From Clostridia bacterium (GTDB lineage: Bacteria > Bacillota > DUOV01 > Zhaonellaceae), in NCBI GenBank assembly GCA_012838615.1, contig DUOV01000100.1, forward strand, positions 1 to 40,638: a stretch of DNA of 40,638 nt. The letters are read 5' to 3'. Of this stretch, positions 33,966 to 40,638 are shown in pieces. Numbering within the stretch: the first letter of the stretch is position 1; each line of letters begins with the position of its first letter. Made by a program: the position numbers and the translations under genes. Under the pieces are notes generated by a model that saw only the letters and a program-made list of their open reading frames with translations, was not told the DNA's origin and ran no database searches.

Positions 33966-34466
33966 ATGAAAGCCGCGGGAATTGTCAGAAGGATAGATGA
34001 TCTAGGTAGAATTGTAATTCCTAAAGAAGTGCGGAATAATTTGCGCTTAAGAGAAGGGGAGCCTGTTGAAATTTTTGTAGATAGACATGGTGAAGTAATT
34101 TTAAAGAAATATTCTCCAATTGAACAATTGAAACAATTTTCTCAGGAATATGCTGATGTACTTCACTCTACAACAGGACATTCAGTAGTAATAACTGACA
34201 GGGATTTCGTAATTTCAATTGCAGGTCAAACCAATGAATATAATGTAGGTGATCCAATTAAACCGGAAGTTGAAGAAGTTGCTAATAACAAAAGAACTAC
34301 TTGGGTTAATAACGAAAAATCACAAGTTATAGCCCCAATAATTGCTCAAGGAGACAGCATGGGGACATTTATTGTAATCGCTGCAGAAGGTAAAACAATA
34401 AGCGAGACAGAAATAAAACTTGCAGATACGGCAGCAAAATTCCTTGCTAAAAATATTGAAGAATAA
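33966..34466 (+). CDS. spoVT: Stage V sporulation protein T, AbrB-family regulator
   Basis: This 166-residue transcription factor of the forespore modulates sigma-G-dependent genes. Residues 1-50 form the AbrB-type swapped-hairpin DNA-binding domain (AAGIVRRIDDLGRIVIPKEV, REGEPVEIFVD). The rest (about 55-166) is a GAF-like ligand domain with TTGHSVVITDRDFVISIAGQ and APIIAQGDSMGTFIV. It is slightly shorter than the Bacillus protein. It implies that the organism forms spores. AAGGAGG lies upstream of the ATG. Confidence 0.93.
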   Translation: MKAAGIVRRIDDLGRIVIPKEVRNNLRLREGEPVEIFVDRHGEVILKKYSPIEQLKQFSQEYADVLHSTTGHSVVITDRDFVISIAGQTNEYNVGDPIKPEVEEVANNKRTTWVNNEKSQVIAPIIAQGDSMGTFIVIAAEGKTISETEIKLADTAAKFLAKNIEE

Positions 34467-34498
34467 TCACTTTAAGTTAAAATTAAGTTAACCAACAG

Positions 34499-34546
34499 GC
34501 ACCTCAAACGTTAGATAAAAGCTAACATTTGAGGTGTACTTTTTTT
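34499..34546 (+). terminator. Terminator of spoVT
   Basis: A long stem (GCACCTCAAA-GTTAG / CTAAC-TTTGAGGTGT with one mismatch) is followed after three bases by seven U. Confidence 0.88.
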
Positions 34547-34592
34547 GTATGTCAATTGACCAAGGTGCACATAACTGACGACCTTAGTGCTC

Positions 34593-34621
34593 TTTTCATT
34601 ATTACCTTTATATGTTAAAAT
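34593..34621 (+). promoter_or_regulatory. Probable promoter of accD-accA
   Basis: TTTTCA (34593-34598), a 17-base spacer and TAAAAT (34616-34621) are followed at the expected transcript start by an imperfect palindrome. Confidence 0.4.
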
Positions 34622-34627
34622 AATTAT

Positions 34628-34649
34628 CACTAGGTAATAATACTAAGTG
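34628..34649. promoter_or_regulatory. Imperfect palindrome at the accD transcript start, FapR-like half site
   Basis: CACTAGGTA and TACTAAGTG match at 7 of 9 paired positions around the centre ATAA. The right half contains TACTAA, the half-site of the FapR operator, but the left half departs from it. It is a candidate fatty-acid-pathway operator only. Confidence 0.35.
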
Positions 34650-34667
34650 TCAATTTAGGAGGAACAA

Positions 34668-35492
34668 GTGTTTAATCCATTTAAAAGAACACAATATGTT
34701 GAACTAAATATTACAGATCAGATTCAGGACAGACCCTTGGAAAAGTGCCCCCGTTGTAAAGAAATTTTGCTTAAAAAAGAATTAATTCAGAATCTTAAAG
34801 TGTGTCCTAAATGTAATTATCACTTTCGTTTAGGCGCTTGGGAAAGAATACAGATGTTAGTTGATGAAAATTCATTTCAAGAGCTTAATGGTGACCTTTT
34901 CTCTACTAACATATTGGATTTTCCATCTTACCAAGAGAAGTTGAACGAAGCTCAAATAAAAACTGGTTTAAATGAAGCTGTAATTACTGGCAAGGGCTTA
35001 ATTATGGGTAAGATGGCAATGATTTGTGTTATGGATAGCAATTTTATGATGGCCAGTATGGGTACGGTGGTAGGAGAAAAGATTTGTCAGGCTGCTGAGA
35101 TAGCTTTAGCCGAAAGATTACCTTTAATAGCTTTTACAGCATCAGGCGGTGCTAGAATGCAGGAAGGTATTTTTTCTCTCATGCAAATGGCCAAAACATC
35201 TGCTTTAATAAAAAAGATTGATGAAGCGGGTTTACTCTACATTACCGTACTGACTGATCCAACGACTGGAGGAGTTACCGCTAGTTTTGCTTCCTTAGGC
35301 GATATTATAATTGCTGAACCGGGCGCTTTAATTGGTTTTGCAGGACCAAGAGTTATTGAGCAAACAATAGGGCAAAAGTTGCCTGACGGGTTTCAAAGGT
35401 CAGAATTTTTATTAGAAAAAGGATTTGTTGATTTAATTGTTCCACGCAATAAACTGAAAGAAACTATTGCTGAACTTTTAGCAATGCATTAA
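34668..35492 (+). CDS. accD: Acetyl-CoA carboxylase carboxyltransferase beta subunit
   Basis: This subunit moves the carboxyl group from carboxybiotin to acetyl-CoA, the first step of fatty acid synthesis. It has 274 residues. An N-terminal zinc finger has Cys27, Cys30, Cys46 and Cys49 (CPRC ... CPKC), followed by the crotonase-type domain with [37 protein letters not shown] and [18 protein letters not shown]. The start is GTG with AGGAGGAA upstream. accA follows 13 bases later; the biotin carboxylase and carrier genes are elsewhere. Confidence 0.97.
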   Translation: MFNPFKRTQYVELNITDQIQDRPLEKCPRCKEILLKKELIQNLKVCPKCNYHFRLGAWERIQMLVDENSFQELNGDLFSTNILDFPSYQEKLNEAQIKTGLNEAVITGKGLIMGKMAMICVMDSNFMMASMGTVVGEKICQAAEIALAERLPLIAFTASGGARMQEGIFSLMQMAKTSALIKKIDEAGLLYITVLTDPTTGGVTASFASLGDIIIAEPGALIGFAGPRVIEQTIGQKLPDGFQRSEFLLEKGFVDLIVPRNKLKETIAELLAMH

Positions 35493-35505
35493 GGATGTGT
35501 TTTAA

Positions 35506-36456
35506 ATGTTACCTTTCGAGCACGAACTAGAGGCTTTAATCAAAAAAATACGTGATTTAGAAGAGTTTTCTATTAAACATAATATTGATCTTACTAACGA
35601 GATTAACTTATTAAAGGCAAAAGAGAAAGATATTCGGAAAAAACTTTACTCGGAAATTGCTCCTTATGAACGTATACAGCTGGCAAGAGCGATTAATCGC
35701 CCTAACACTATGGATTACATAAATAATATCTTTACTAATTTTATAGAACTACATGGTGACAGACTTTTCAGGGATGATTTGAGTATAGTCGGCGGGATTG
35801 CTAAGATTAATGAACAGCCGGTTACCGTTATTGGTCATCGAAAAGGAAGGGATACAAAGGATAATATTAAATATAATTTTGGTATGCCCCATCCGGAAGG
35901 TTATAGGAAAGCACTAAGGCTTATGAAACAAGCAGAAAAGTTTAAGCGCCCAATAGTTACTTTTATCGATACTCCAGGTGCATTCCCAGGAATAGGAGCT
36001 GAAGAACGAGGTCAGGGTGAAGCCATTGCCAAAAACTTAATGGAAATGTCGGTATTAAAAGTTCCCGTAATTGCAATTTTAATTGGAGAAGGAGGAAGTG
36101 GTGGAGCGTTGGCTTTGGCAGTTTCAGACCGTTTCATAATGCTTGAAAATGCTGTATATAGTGTTATTTCAGCGGAAGGTTGTGCAAGTATTTTATTCAA
36201 AGATGCTAGTCGGGCTAGAGAAGCTGCTGAAGCTTTGAAAATTACTGCTCAGGACATGGCTAAGTTTGGTATTGCTGACGAAATAGTAGGGGAACCTCCC
36301 GGTGGCGCTCATCGAGATCCTAAACTGGTAATAGATAGAGTTAAAAACTCTATTTGTAGATTTTTGGCTGAATTAAAAGAACTATCTGTTGATGAATTGT
36401 TAAATCAAAGGTTTGAAAGATACAGGAGAATTAATGCTTCAAACTTAACCTTATAA
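35506..36456 (+). CDS. accA: Acetyl-CoA carboxylase carboxyltransferase alpha subunit
   Basis: This 316-residue partner of AccD completes the carboxyltransferase heterotetramer. It shows the N-terminal coiled-coil region (LEALIKKIRDLEEFS), ARAINRPNTMDYI, GDRLFRDDLSIVGGIA, GMPHPEGYRKALRLMKQAEK, FIDTPGAFPGIGAEERGQGE and GEGGSGGALALAVSDRFIML. Length and order match accDA operons across Firmicutes. Confidence 0.97.
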   Translation: MLPFEHELEALIKKIRDLEEFSIKHNIDLTNEINLLKAKEKDIRKKLYSEIAPYERIQLARAINRPNTMDYINNIFTNFIELHGDRLFRDDLSIVGGIAKINEQPVTVIGHRKGRDTKDNIKYNFGMPHPEGYRKALRLMKQAEKFKRPIVTFIDTPGAFPGIGAEERGQGEAIAKNLMEMSVLKVPVIAILIGEGGSGGALALAVSDRFIMLENAVYSVISAEGCASILFKDASRAREAAEALKITAQDMAKFGIADEIVGEPPGGAHRDPKLVIDRVKNSICRFLAELKELSVDELLNQRFERYRRINASNLTL

Positions 36457-36478
36457 TTCTATAGGGTTAAGTTTTATT
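36441..36478 (+). terminator. Terminator overlapping the end of accA
   Basis: AAACTTAACC and GGTTAAGTTT pair across a 13-base loop and a U-rich tail follows. The left arm lies in the last codons of accA. Confidence 0.65.
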
Positions 36479-36548
36479 ATATTTGCAGGTATCGGCTAAA
36501 AAAAGTAGAATTTTATACAAGAAGCAATATGAGGAGGCCTTTTAAAAA

Positions 36549-37079
36549 ATGATACAAAGAATAAAAATAAATTTGGATGCGGTTGAATCGCTACTCTATT
36601 TTTGGCAAGCAACAGCGGATAAAGAAAAAGTTAATGAACGGTTTATTAATGATGTCTCTGACATGGAAGGTTATAAGTATATTTACGATGAAGAGTTTAC
36701 AAAAGAGTCTTTGCGTAAAATCCTTAGCGCAGTAACTAATAAGGAGATATTTACAAGTCAGAACCGTAAAGAAGGAAGGTTTTGGAATAATAACCTTTGG
36801 ATGTTAGAGGATTTGGGTTATACGGACATGATGGTTAGTCCTTTAAAACATTTAAATTTAGAAAATTTAGCTACAGATTTAAAAGAATTAAATACAGAGA
36901 AAAGTTACGAAGAAATTGAGGTAATATTTGTACCTGCCCATTTAGAAGACTATTATGTTGTAGATAACAAGTTAATTGTTAACTTTTTTAGACTTCGTCC
37001 TGAAGATGGCGATCTGTTTATAAATGAAAAAGGCTTGGTAGATTTTATTGAGGAGAAAATAAGAACAGAAATTCTATAA
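36549..37079 (+). CDS. Conserved-looking protein of unknown function
   Basis: This is a 176-residue acidic soluble protein with no recognised motif. The N-terminal half is helical (IKINLDAVESLLYFWQATAD), the middle has NRKEGRFWNNNLWMLEDLGY, and the last third looks alpha/beta with EVIFVPAHLEDYYVV and NKLIVNFFRLRPEDG. GAGGAGG lies upstream. It stands alone between two terminators, so context gives no clue. Confidence 0.7.
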   Translation: MIQRIKINLDAVESLLYFWQATADKEKVNERFINDVSDMEGYKYIYDEEFTKESLRKILSAVTNKEIFTSQNRKEGRFWNNNLWMLEDLGYTDMMVSPLKHLNLENLATDLKELNTEKSYEEIEVIFVPAHLEDYYVVDNKLIVNFFRLRPEDGDLFINEKGLVDFIEEKIRTEIL

Positions 37080-37089
37080 CTCTTCTGTT

Positions 37090-37118
37090 AAAGTCGTTGC
37101 TTCATCAACGGCTTTTAT
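37090..37118 (+). terminator. Terminator after the unknown gene at 36549
   Basis: A 10-bp stem (AAAGTCGTTG / CAACGGCTTT, one G-U pair) with loop CTTCAT and a short U tail. Confidence 0.7.
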
Positions 37119-37135
37119 GTTAAGGAGGGAGTGTA

Positions 37136-37516
37136 TTGTATCTTTTTAGTTCAGGTTTAGGAAAACACCAAGTTACTGCTAAAGTCCATGTCCTAGACTC
37201 GGGTATTAATATTACTCTGTACGGCGGAGATAAAACCCATGTGGGATCAGTCGTAGTTGCCATTCCACGTCCCAGTCTCCAAGACCAGTCTGTAACTAGT
37301 GTAACTTCTTCAGTAATAAATTTAGTAGGACATAAGGATGAAGATGTAGCTCGACCTTTGGCAGAAAAACTGGCAAGGACCTTTGGCCAAGTAACTGTTG
37401 TTACAGCCGGTATTCACGTAGAAAAAGCAACCTCGGAAGATATTACAGTTATAGTACAAAATGTTGATGAAGTAATGGATGCAATGATATTAAAGTTAGA
37501 AACAGTATTGCGTTAA
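37136..37516 (+). CDS. LpdD / proteasome-assembly-chaperone-4-like protein
   Basis: This 126-residue protein begins at a TTG with AAGGAGGGA upstream. The fold signature, HVLDSGINITLYGGDKTHVG followed by VVVAIPRPSL and, near the end, FGQVTVVTAGIHVEKATSED, resembles small proteins grouped with the prenylated-flavin chaperone LpdD and with PAC4. No UbiD-type decarboxylase or prenyltransferase gene is adjacent, so the role is open. I assign it from memory of similar clostridial proteins, with moderate confidence. Confidence 0.55.
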   Translation: MYLFSSGLGKHQVTAKVHVLDSGINITLYGGDKTHVGSVVVAIPRPSLQDQSVTSVTSSVINLVGHKDEDVARPLAEKLARTFGQVTVVTAGIHVEKATSEDITVIVQNVDEVMDAMILKLETVLR

Positions 37517-37565
37517 CTTTCTTTTTTGGCATGCTTTGTGTATAATTGACTTCGTGAAAGTTAAC
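37512..37565. repeat. Inverted repeat flanking the ychF -10 element
   Basis: GTTAACTTTC (37512-37521) and GAAAGTTAAC (37556-37565) are perfect 10-base inverted copies 34 bases apart. TATAAT at 37541-37546 lies between them. The left copy includes the stop codon of the preceding gene and the right copy lies at about +3 to +12 of the predicted transcript. Confidence 0.6.
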
Positions 37566-37581
37566 AATTGGGGTGAAAGTA

Positions 37582-38676
37582 ATGGCATTATCCTGCGGTA
37601 TTATCGGGTTACCTATGGTTGGAAAAACAACCTTTTTTAACTTATTAACAAATGCTCAAGTTGAAACTAGCCAATTTTTTAGTGGGAAAACAAACACTAA
37701 TTTTCACTTGGTCAAGATTCCTGACAAAAGACTAGATTACTTGGAAGAGATGTATAAACCTCGTAAAAAAACTCATGCTACGCTGGAAGTAACAGATGTT
37801 CCAGGATTGGTAAGAGGTTCAAGTCAAGGTCAAGGAGCGGGAAACGAATTTTTAAATGCTATCCGTGAAGTAGATGCATTAATCCATGTAGTGCGAGCTT
37901 TTAAAAACGATCAGGTCCTGCACGTAGATGGGTCCGTTGATATTTTGCGGGATCTGGAAACCATTAATTTGGAACTATTATTTGCTGACTTGCAGATAAT
38001 AGAGACAAGAATTGAGCGGATAACAACAGGGAAAAAACGTACTAAAGAACATGAATTAGAGCTTTCCGCTATGCATAAATGTAAGGAAGCTTTGGAAAGT
38101 GACAAGCATATCCATCAAGTAGAACTTACAGAAGAAGAAAGAAAAGAACTTAGACATATCAGATTTCTAACTGAAAAACCAATGATCATAGTAATTAATG
38201 TTGATGAAGATCAACTTAAAGATAATGATTTTCCATTTAAAGAAGAAGTGCTTAAATATGCTGCAGAACGGGACATACCTTGTCTTGAAATATGTGCTAA
38301 GGTAGAAGCAGAATTGCGTGAACTTAGCCCGGAAGATGCAGCCTTATTTATGGATGATTTAGGCATTACTGAACCGGGTGTTAATCGACTTGCTCAAATA
38401 GTTTATCAAAGGCTTGGTTTAATTTCTTTCCTTACAGCCGGGGAAGATGAAGTAAGAGCATGGACCATAAGGAAAGGGCTAAGTGCTAAACAAGCAGCAG
38501 GTAAGATTCATTCTGATATTGAAAGGGGATTTATCAGAGCTGAAGTGGTAGCTTTCGATGATTTAAAAGAACATGGTTCTATGACCAAGGTGAAGGAAAA
38601 AGGTTTAGCTCGCTTAGAAGGTAAAGATTATATAGTACAGGATGGAGACATTATTAACTTTAGATTTAATGTTTAA
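37582..38676 (+). CDS. ychF: Ribosome-associated ATPase YchF (Obg family)
   Basis: This 364-residue P-loop ATPase has the G1 motif GLPMVGKTTFFN near the N-terminus, DVPGLVRGSSQGQGAGNEFL as G3, and NVDE in place of NKxD at G4 (IIVINVDEDQL), which marks the ATP preference of YchF. A coiled-coil segment and a C-terminal TGS domain (LISFLTAGEDEVRAWTIRKG, RGFIRAEVVAFDDL) complete it. The P-loop context GLPMVGKTT differs slightly from the usual GLPNVGKST. ATG 37582 is preferred over GTG 37573, because GGGGTGA overlaps the latter. Confidence 0.93.
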   Translation: MALSCGIIGLPMVGKTTFFNLLTNAQVETSQFFSGKTNTNFHLVKIPDKRLDYLEEMYKPRKKTHATLEVTDVPGLVRGSSQGQGAGNEFLNAIREVDALIHVVRAFKNDQVLHVDGSVDILRDLETINLELLFADLQIIETRIERITTGKKRTKEHELELSAMHKCKEALESDKHIHQVELTEEERKELRHIRFLTEKPMIIVINVDEDQLKDNDFPFKEEVLKYAAERDIPCLEICAKVEAELRELSPEDAALFMDDLGITEPGVNRLAQIVYQRLGLISFLTAGEDEVRAWTIRKGLSAKQAAGKIHSDIERGFIRAEVVAFDDLKEHGSMTKVKEKGLARLEGKDYIVQDGDIINFRFNV

Positions 38677-38700
38677 AAAAACACGCCAAAGCGTGTTTTT
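38677..38700 (+). terminator. Terminator of ychF
   Basis: A perfect 10-bp stem (AAAAACACGC / GCGTGTTTTT) with a four-base loop and U tail directly follows the stop codon. Confidence 0.92.
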
Positions 38701-38735
38701 GTTCTTTATATCTTTGCAAATTGAAAAGGTTTTTA

Positions 38736-39848
38736 TTATTCTAGCCTATTAAGTGAGTTAGCAATTATGTACCATTCTCCTGCCAAGAAAGACTTCTTTA
38801 GAGTTAATAATATTTTAGTTGTTTTATAACCTGTGTCACCTTTTTTCTTCCAAGTTAAGGTTATAGGTATGGTGCGAAGCAACTTATGTTCACTTTCGTT
38901 ATTATTATGGATGATAAAACTTTTAATATCTTCACATGTCTTTAAGACTTTTAGAACATCGTCAATTTCTTCACTACTTCTAAAACCCAAGGTAAGACTT
39001 GCCATATGCCAATCATGTTGTTTTAGAGCAGTCAAAAATATAGTTATTAATTTTTCAGGTGTTGAGTTTTGTATTACTTCATCAAGTTTTCCACTTGCTT
39101 TAGCTATCATTAACTGATGGGCCAGGTCTACTTTATTACTTTTGTGAACTTTACTGCCTAAAAAGTGGATGCAAAAATGGCCAGGAAAGTTATTATTTTT
39201 AATGGAGCCGGCGCCATGGGGCATACCATTCATGGAAGCAGCAATCATTCTTCCATCTACTTTAAGAATTATGGCTCTGCGTTTCCAAGACCAATTGCCA
39301 CCAAAAATATTTTTCATTGTCTCTGTATCTTTAGCAGTTAACGGCTGCACATCGGCATGGTAGGTGCCAGATTTACGTCTTATATTAAAGCTTAATCCAG
39401 TCTCTAGATCAGTAACTAGAGCATATCTATTCTTTGGAAATAAAAGCTTCGCTTCTGACCAAGGCATGTCTTCACCATATTGTTCCTTTTCCAGGTCGGT
39501 AAAAATAGAGTCCAGTTGATTCCTTAATTCTTTGGGTATTATAAATAAACCTCCATCAGTTATCGAAAGTAAACTTGACCCAAAATAGCTTAAAGTTTTG
39601 CGGTCTTTTTTAGAATTCATATGAATTACATGATTAGAAATACGATAATCAGCTAAAAGAGGTTCCCCATTTAAAACTTCTTTTAATTGTCTTATGAGGT
39701 CACGGTCTATAATTTCTTTTCTTTTGTTAAATCGGGTAATCTCGAAATCAACAAATGCCTGCGAGCTATGGCGTACCAAAACTATAACTCCCAACAAAAG
39801 AAGGCAGAAAACAACTATTATAAAGCCGAACGTTTTTTGCTTTTTCAT
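38736..39848 (-). CDS. Membrane-anchored protein with a conserved-looking His/Cys motif
   Basis: This 370-residue protein has one N-terminal membrane segment (about 7-25) and an extracytoplasmic body. The central part (about 135-245) contains NGMPHGAGSIKNNNFPGHFC followed by IHFLGSKVH, with His211, His224, Cys226, His228 and His235. This pattern recurs in uncharacterised clostridial cell-envelope proteins. The His...Cys arrangement recalls L,D-transpeptidases, but the usual SxGCxR motif is absent, so enzymatic function is a guess. The C-terminal third (about 260-370) looks like an NTF2-type or lumazine-binding accessory domain. AGGTGA lies before the ATG. Confidence 0.65.
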   Translation of the reverse strand: MKKQKTFGFIIVVFCLLLLGVIVLVRHSSQAFVDFEITRFNKRKEIIDRDLIRQLKEVLNGEPLLADYRISNHVIHMNSKKDRKTLSYFGSSLLSITDGGLFIIPKELRNQLDSIFTDLEKEQYGEDMPWSEAKLLFPKNRYALVTDLETGLSFNIRRKSGTYHADVQPLTAKDTETMKNIFGGNWSWKRRAIILKVDGRMIAASMNGMPHGAGSIKNNNFPGHFCIHFLGSKVHKSNKVDLAHQLMIAKASGKLDEVIQNSTPEKLITIFLTALKQHDWHMASLTLGFRSSEEIDDVLKVLKTCEDIKSFIIHNNNESEHKLLRTIPITLTWKKKGDTGYKTTKILLTLKKSFLAGEWYIIANSLNRLE

Positions 39849-40002
39849 AATATCACCTGCTTTAATAGATCTAATTTAAAAATACTATTTAGAGTGAAAG
39901 GTTATTCTTTAATAGTAAAGAAATGTAAATAATTAATTGCTATTTAACATGTTATATTGGACATTAATTGACCACTTAACATAATTTACTAGGTTTATTT
40001 CA

Positions 40003-40031
40003 TTGACAATCATTTATCAAGCTTGTATAAT
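40003..40031 (+). promoter_or_regulatory. Consensus sigma-A promoter of rnpB
   Basis: TTGACA, a 17-base spacer and TATAAT match the sigma-A consensus perfectly. The 154 bases between the leftward gene at 39848 and this promoter hold no other feature. Confidence 0.92.
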
Positions 40032-40050
40032 AAGTTCTTGCAGAAAAAAA

Positions 40051-40413
40051 TTTGGAATCATGAGATGATCGCGCAGGATAATAAGTCCTGTGAGGAAAGT
40101 CCTGGCTGGCGCAAGCTGAGAGGCGATTTACGCAAGGTGTGGAGCCTGCTTGCAGAGAAAGTGCTTGACGCAAGTCAAGGTAGGGCAACCTAACGGCAGG
40201 GAAAATAACTTTTATAGTTATGATTACCTTTAAAGTGCTATAGTGACGATGCTGCCTGGCGACAGGCAGAGTGAGACGACGTAAACCCCACTTTGCCAGA
40301 AACCCTCTGAGAGGGGAACTTTCCAAAGGGAATTCAACTGGAGGAAAGCACAATCTTTTGATTGTGAGAAAGATGATCATCCTAGACAGAACCAGGCTTA
40401 TTATGATTCCAAA
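40051..40413 (+). ncRNA. rnpB: RNase P RNA, type-B-like
   Basis: This is the catalytic RNA that trims tRNA 5' leaders. The ends pair to form P1 (TTTGGAATCATGA at 40051-40063 with TTATGATTCCAAA at 40401-40413). The universal P4 strands are GAGGAAAGTCC near 40092 and ACAGAACCAGGCTTA near 40386. Type-B-like stretches shared with B. subtilis are GTGACGATGC, GGGGAACTTTCC and GGAATTCAACTGGAGGAAAG. The strong promoter upstream fits a highly made stable RNA. Exact mature ends are estimated from P1. Confidence 0.94.
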
Positions 40414-40425
40414 GTACAATTTAAT

Positions 40426-40502
40426 GGCGGTGTAGCTCAGTTGGTTAGAGCATACGGTTCATACCCGTAGTGTCGTTGGTTCAACTCCAACCACCGCTAC
40501 CA
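40426..40502 (+). tRNA. tRNA-Met (elongator, anticodon CAT)
   Basis: This 77-base tRNA has acceptor strands GGCGGTG / CACCGCT (G1-U72 wobble), D arm with AGCTCAGTTGGTTAGAGC, the anticodon loop TTCATAC (CAT at 40460-40462), T loop TTCAACT and encoded CCA. It nearly matches the B. subtilis elongator tRNA-Met and lacks the C1-A72 mismatch and GGG/CCC anticodon stem of the initiator. A lysidine tRNA-Ile(CAT) is less likely given this match. It begins 12 bases after rnpB and probably shares its transcript. Confidence 0.93.
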
Positions 40503-40512
40503 AAAATAATTG

Positions 40513-40537
40513 ACAGACCAATATGGTCTGTTTTTTT
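40513..40537 (+). terminator. Terminator after rnpB and tRNA-Met
   Basis: A perfect 8-bp stem (ACAGACCA / TGGTCTGT), loop ATA and seven U. The last 100 bases of the window after it contain only a small AAGGC/GCCTT hairpin and no gene I can support. Confidence 0.93.
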
Positions 40538-40638
40538 ATTAAATCACAAGCATAAGCTTTCCAATTTTAATAATAGCAACTAAGGCTTTCGCCTTCGACA
40601 AAAGGACTTGGCCCAAATCGAGCTTTTCCAATAACTTA

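Noticed and set aside
40000-40419. A 139-residue open frame on the minus strand.
   Set aside because: It lies antisense over the whole RNase P RNA and has no ribosome binding site; it is open by chance.
1-40638. CRISPR arrays, insertion sequences and phage genes.
   Set aside because: No regularly spaced repeats, transposase motifs or phage structural proteins were seen on either strand.

Overview
The window is a stretch of chromosome from an AT-rich, Gram-positive, probably anaerobic and spore-forming Firmicute, most likely of the class Clostridia. The pointers are strong AGGAGG-type ribosome binding sites, frequent GTG/TTG starts, many U-tailed intrinsic terminators, a SpoVT-type sporulation regulator, a type-B-like RNase P RNA and a B. 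subtilis-like elongator tRNA-Met. The species cannot be named from sequence alone.

Layout. At 1-185 there is a terminator and then only the 3' part of a tRNA-Leu(CAA), which looks like the distal attachment scar of an integrated element lying beyond the left edge. 360-8718 is housekeeping: a small unknown gene, an ECF sigma factor with a membrane anti-sigma factor, polA-mutM-coaE, a lytic transglycosylase and a nicotinate phosphoribosyltransferase. 8829-16821 holds an orphan oligopeptide-type binding lipoprotein, an MctB-like membrane protein, a complete tRNA-Leu(GAG), a two-HD-domain (HD-GYP) protein, an enoyl-CoA hydratase, thrC, and trpB on the opposite strand.

The accessory and most interesting part is 16976-27390. 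Two paralogous FadR/FCD-type GntR regulators flank a DedA gene. The second one heads a tight gene run: SDR dehydrogenase, a homologue of methenyl-tetrahydromethanopterin cyclohydrolase (Mch), E1-alpha, E1-beta and a two-lipoyl E2 of an acetoin-dehydrogenase-like 2-oxo-acid dehydrogenase complex. After a strong internal hairpin come three more Mch homologues. Mch is an enzyme of methanogenic archaea and methylotrophs, so four divergent paralogues interleaved with a lipoyl-dependent dehydrogenase in a Firmicute is unexpected. The first two keep the known Arg/Glu catalytic pair and the SQ-x-AGW segment. The third keeps Arg/Glu but alters other pocket motifs. The fourth has lost both. I infer a catabolic operon that may split a hydroxyketone into an acyl-CoA and a one-carbon unit handled by a pterin-like carrier; the substrate and the carrier are unknown.

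27447-39848 returns to general functions: a possible PLC-like hydrolase, K+ uptake (trkA-trkH), an unlisted 42-residue small gene, a K+ channel, a DUF362 protein, a small membrane protein, spoVT with a sigma-G-like promoter, accD-accA, two small conserved proteins, the ATPase ychF and a membrane-anchored His/Cys-motif protein. The right end carries rnpB behind a consensus promoter, followed directly by an elongator tRNA-Met and a terminator. No CRISPR array, insertion sequence, rRNA or phage structural gene is visible.
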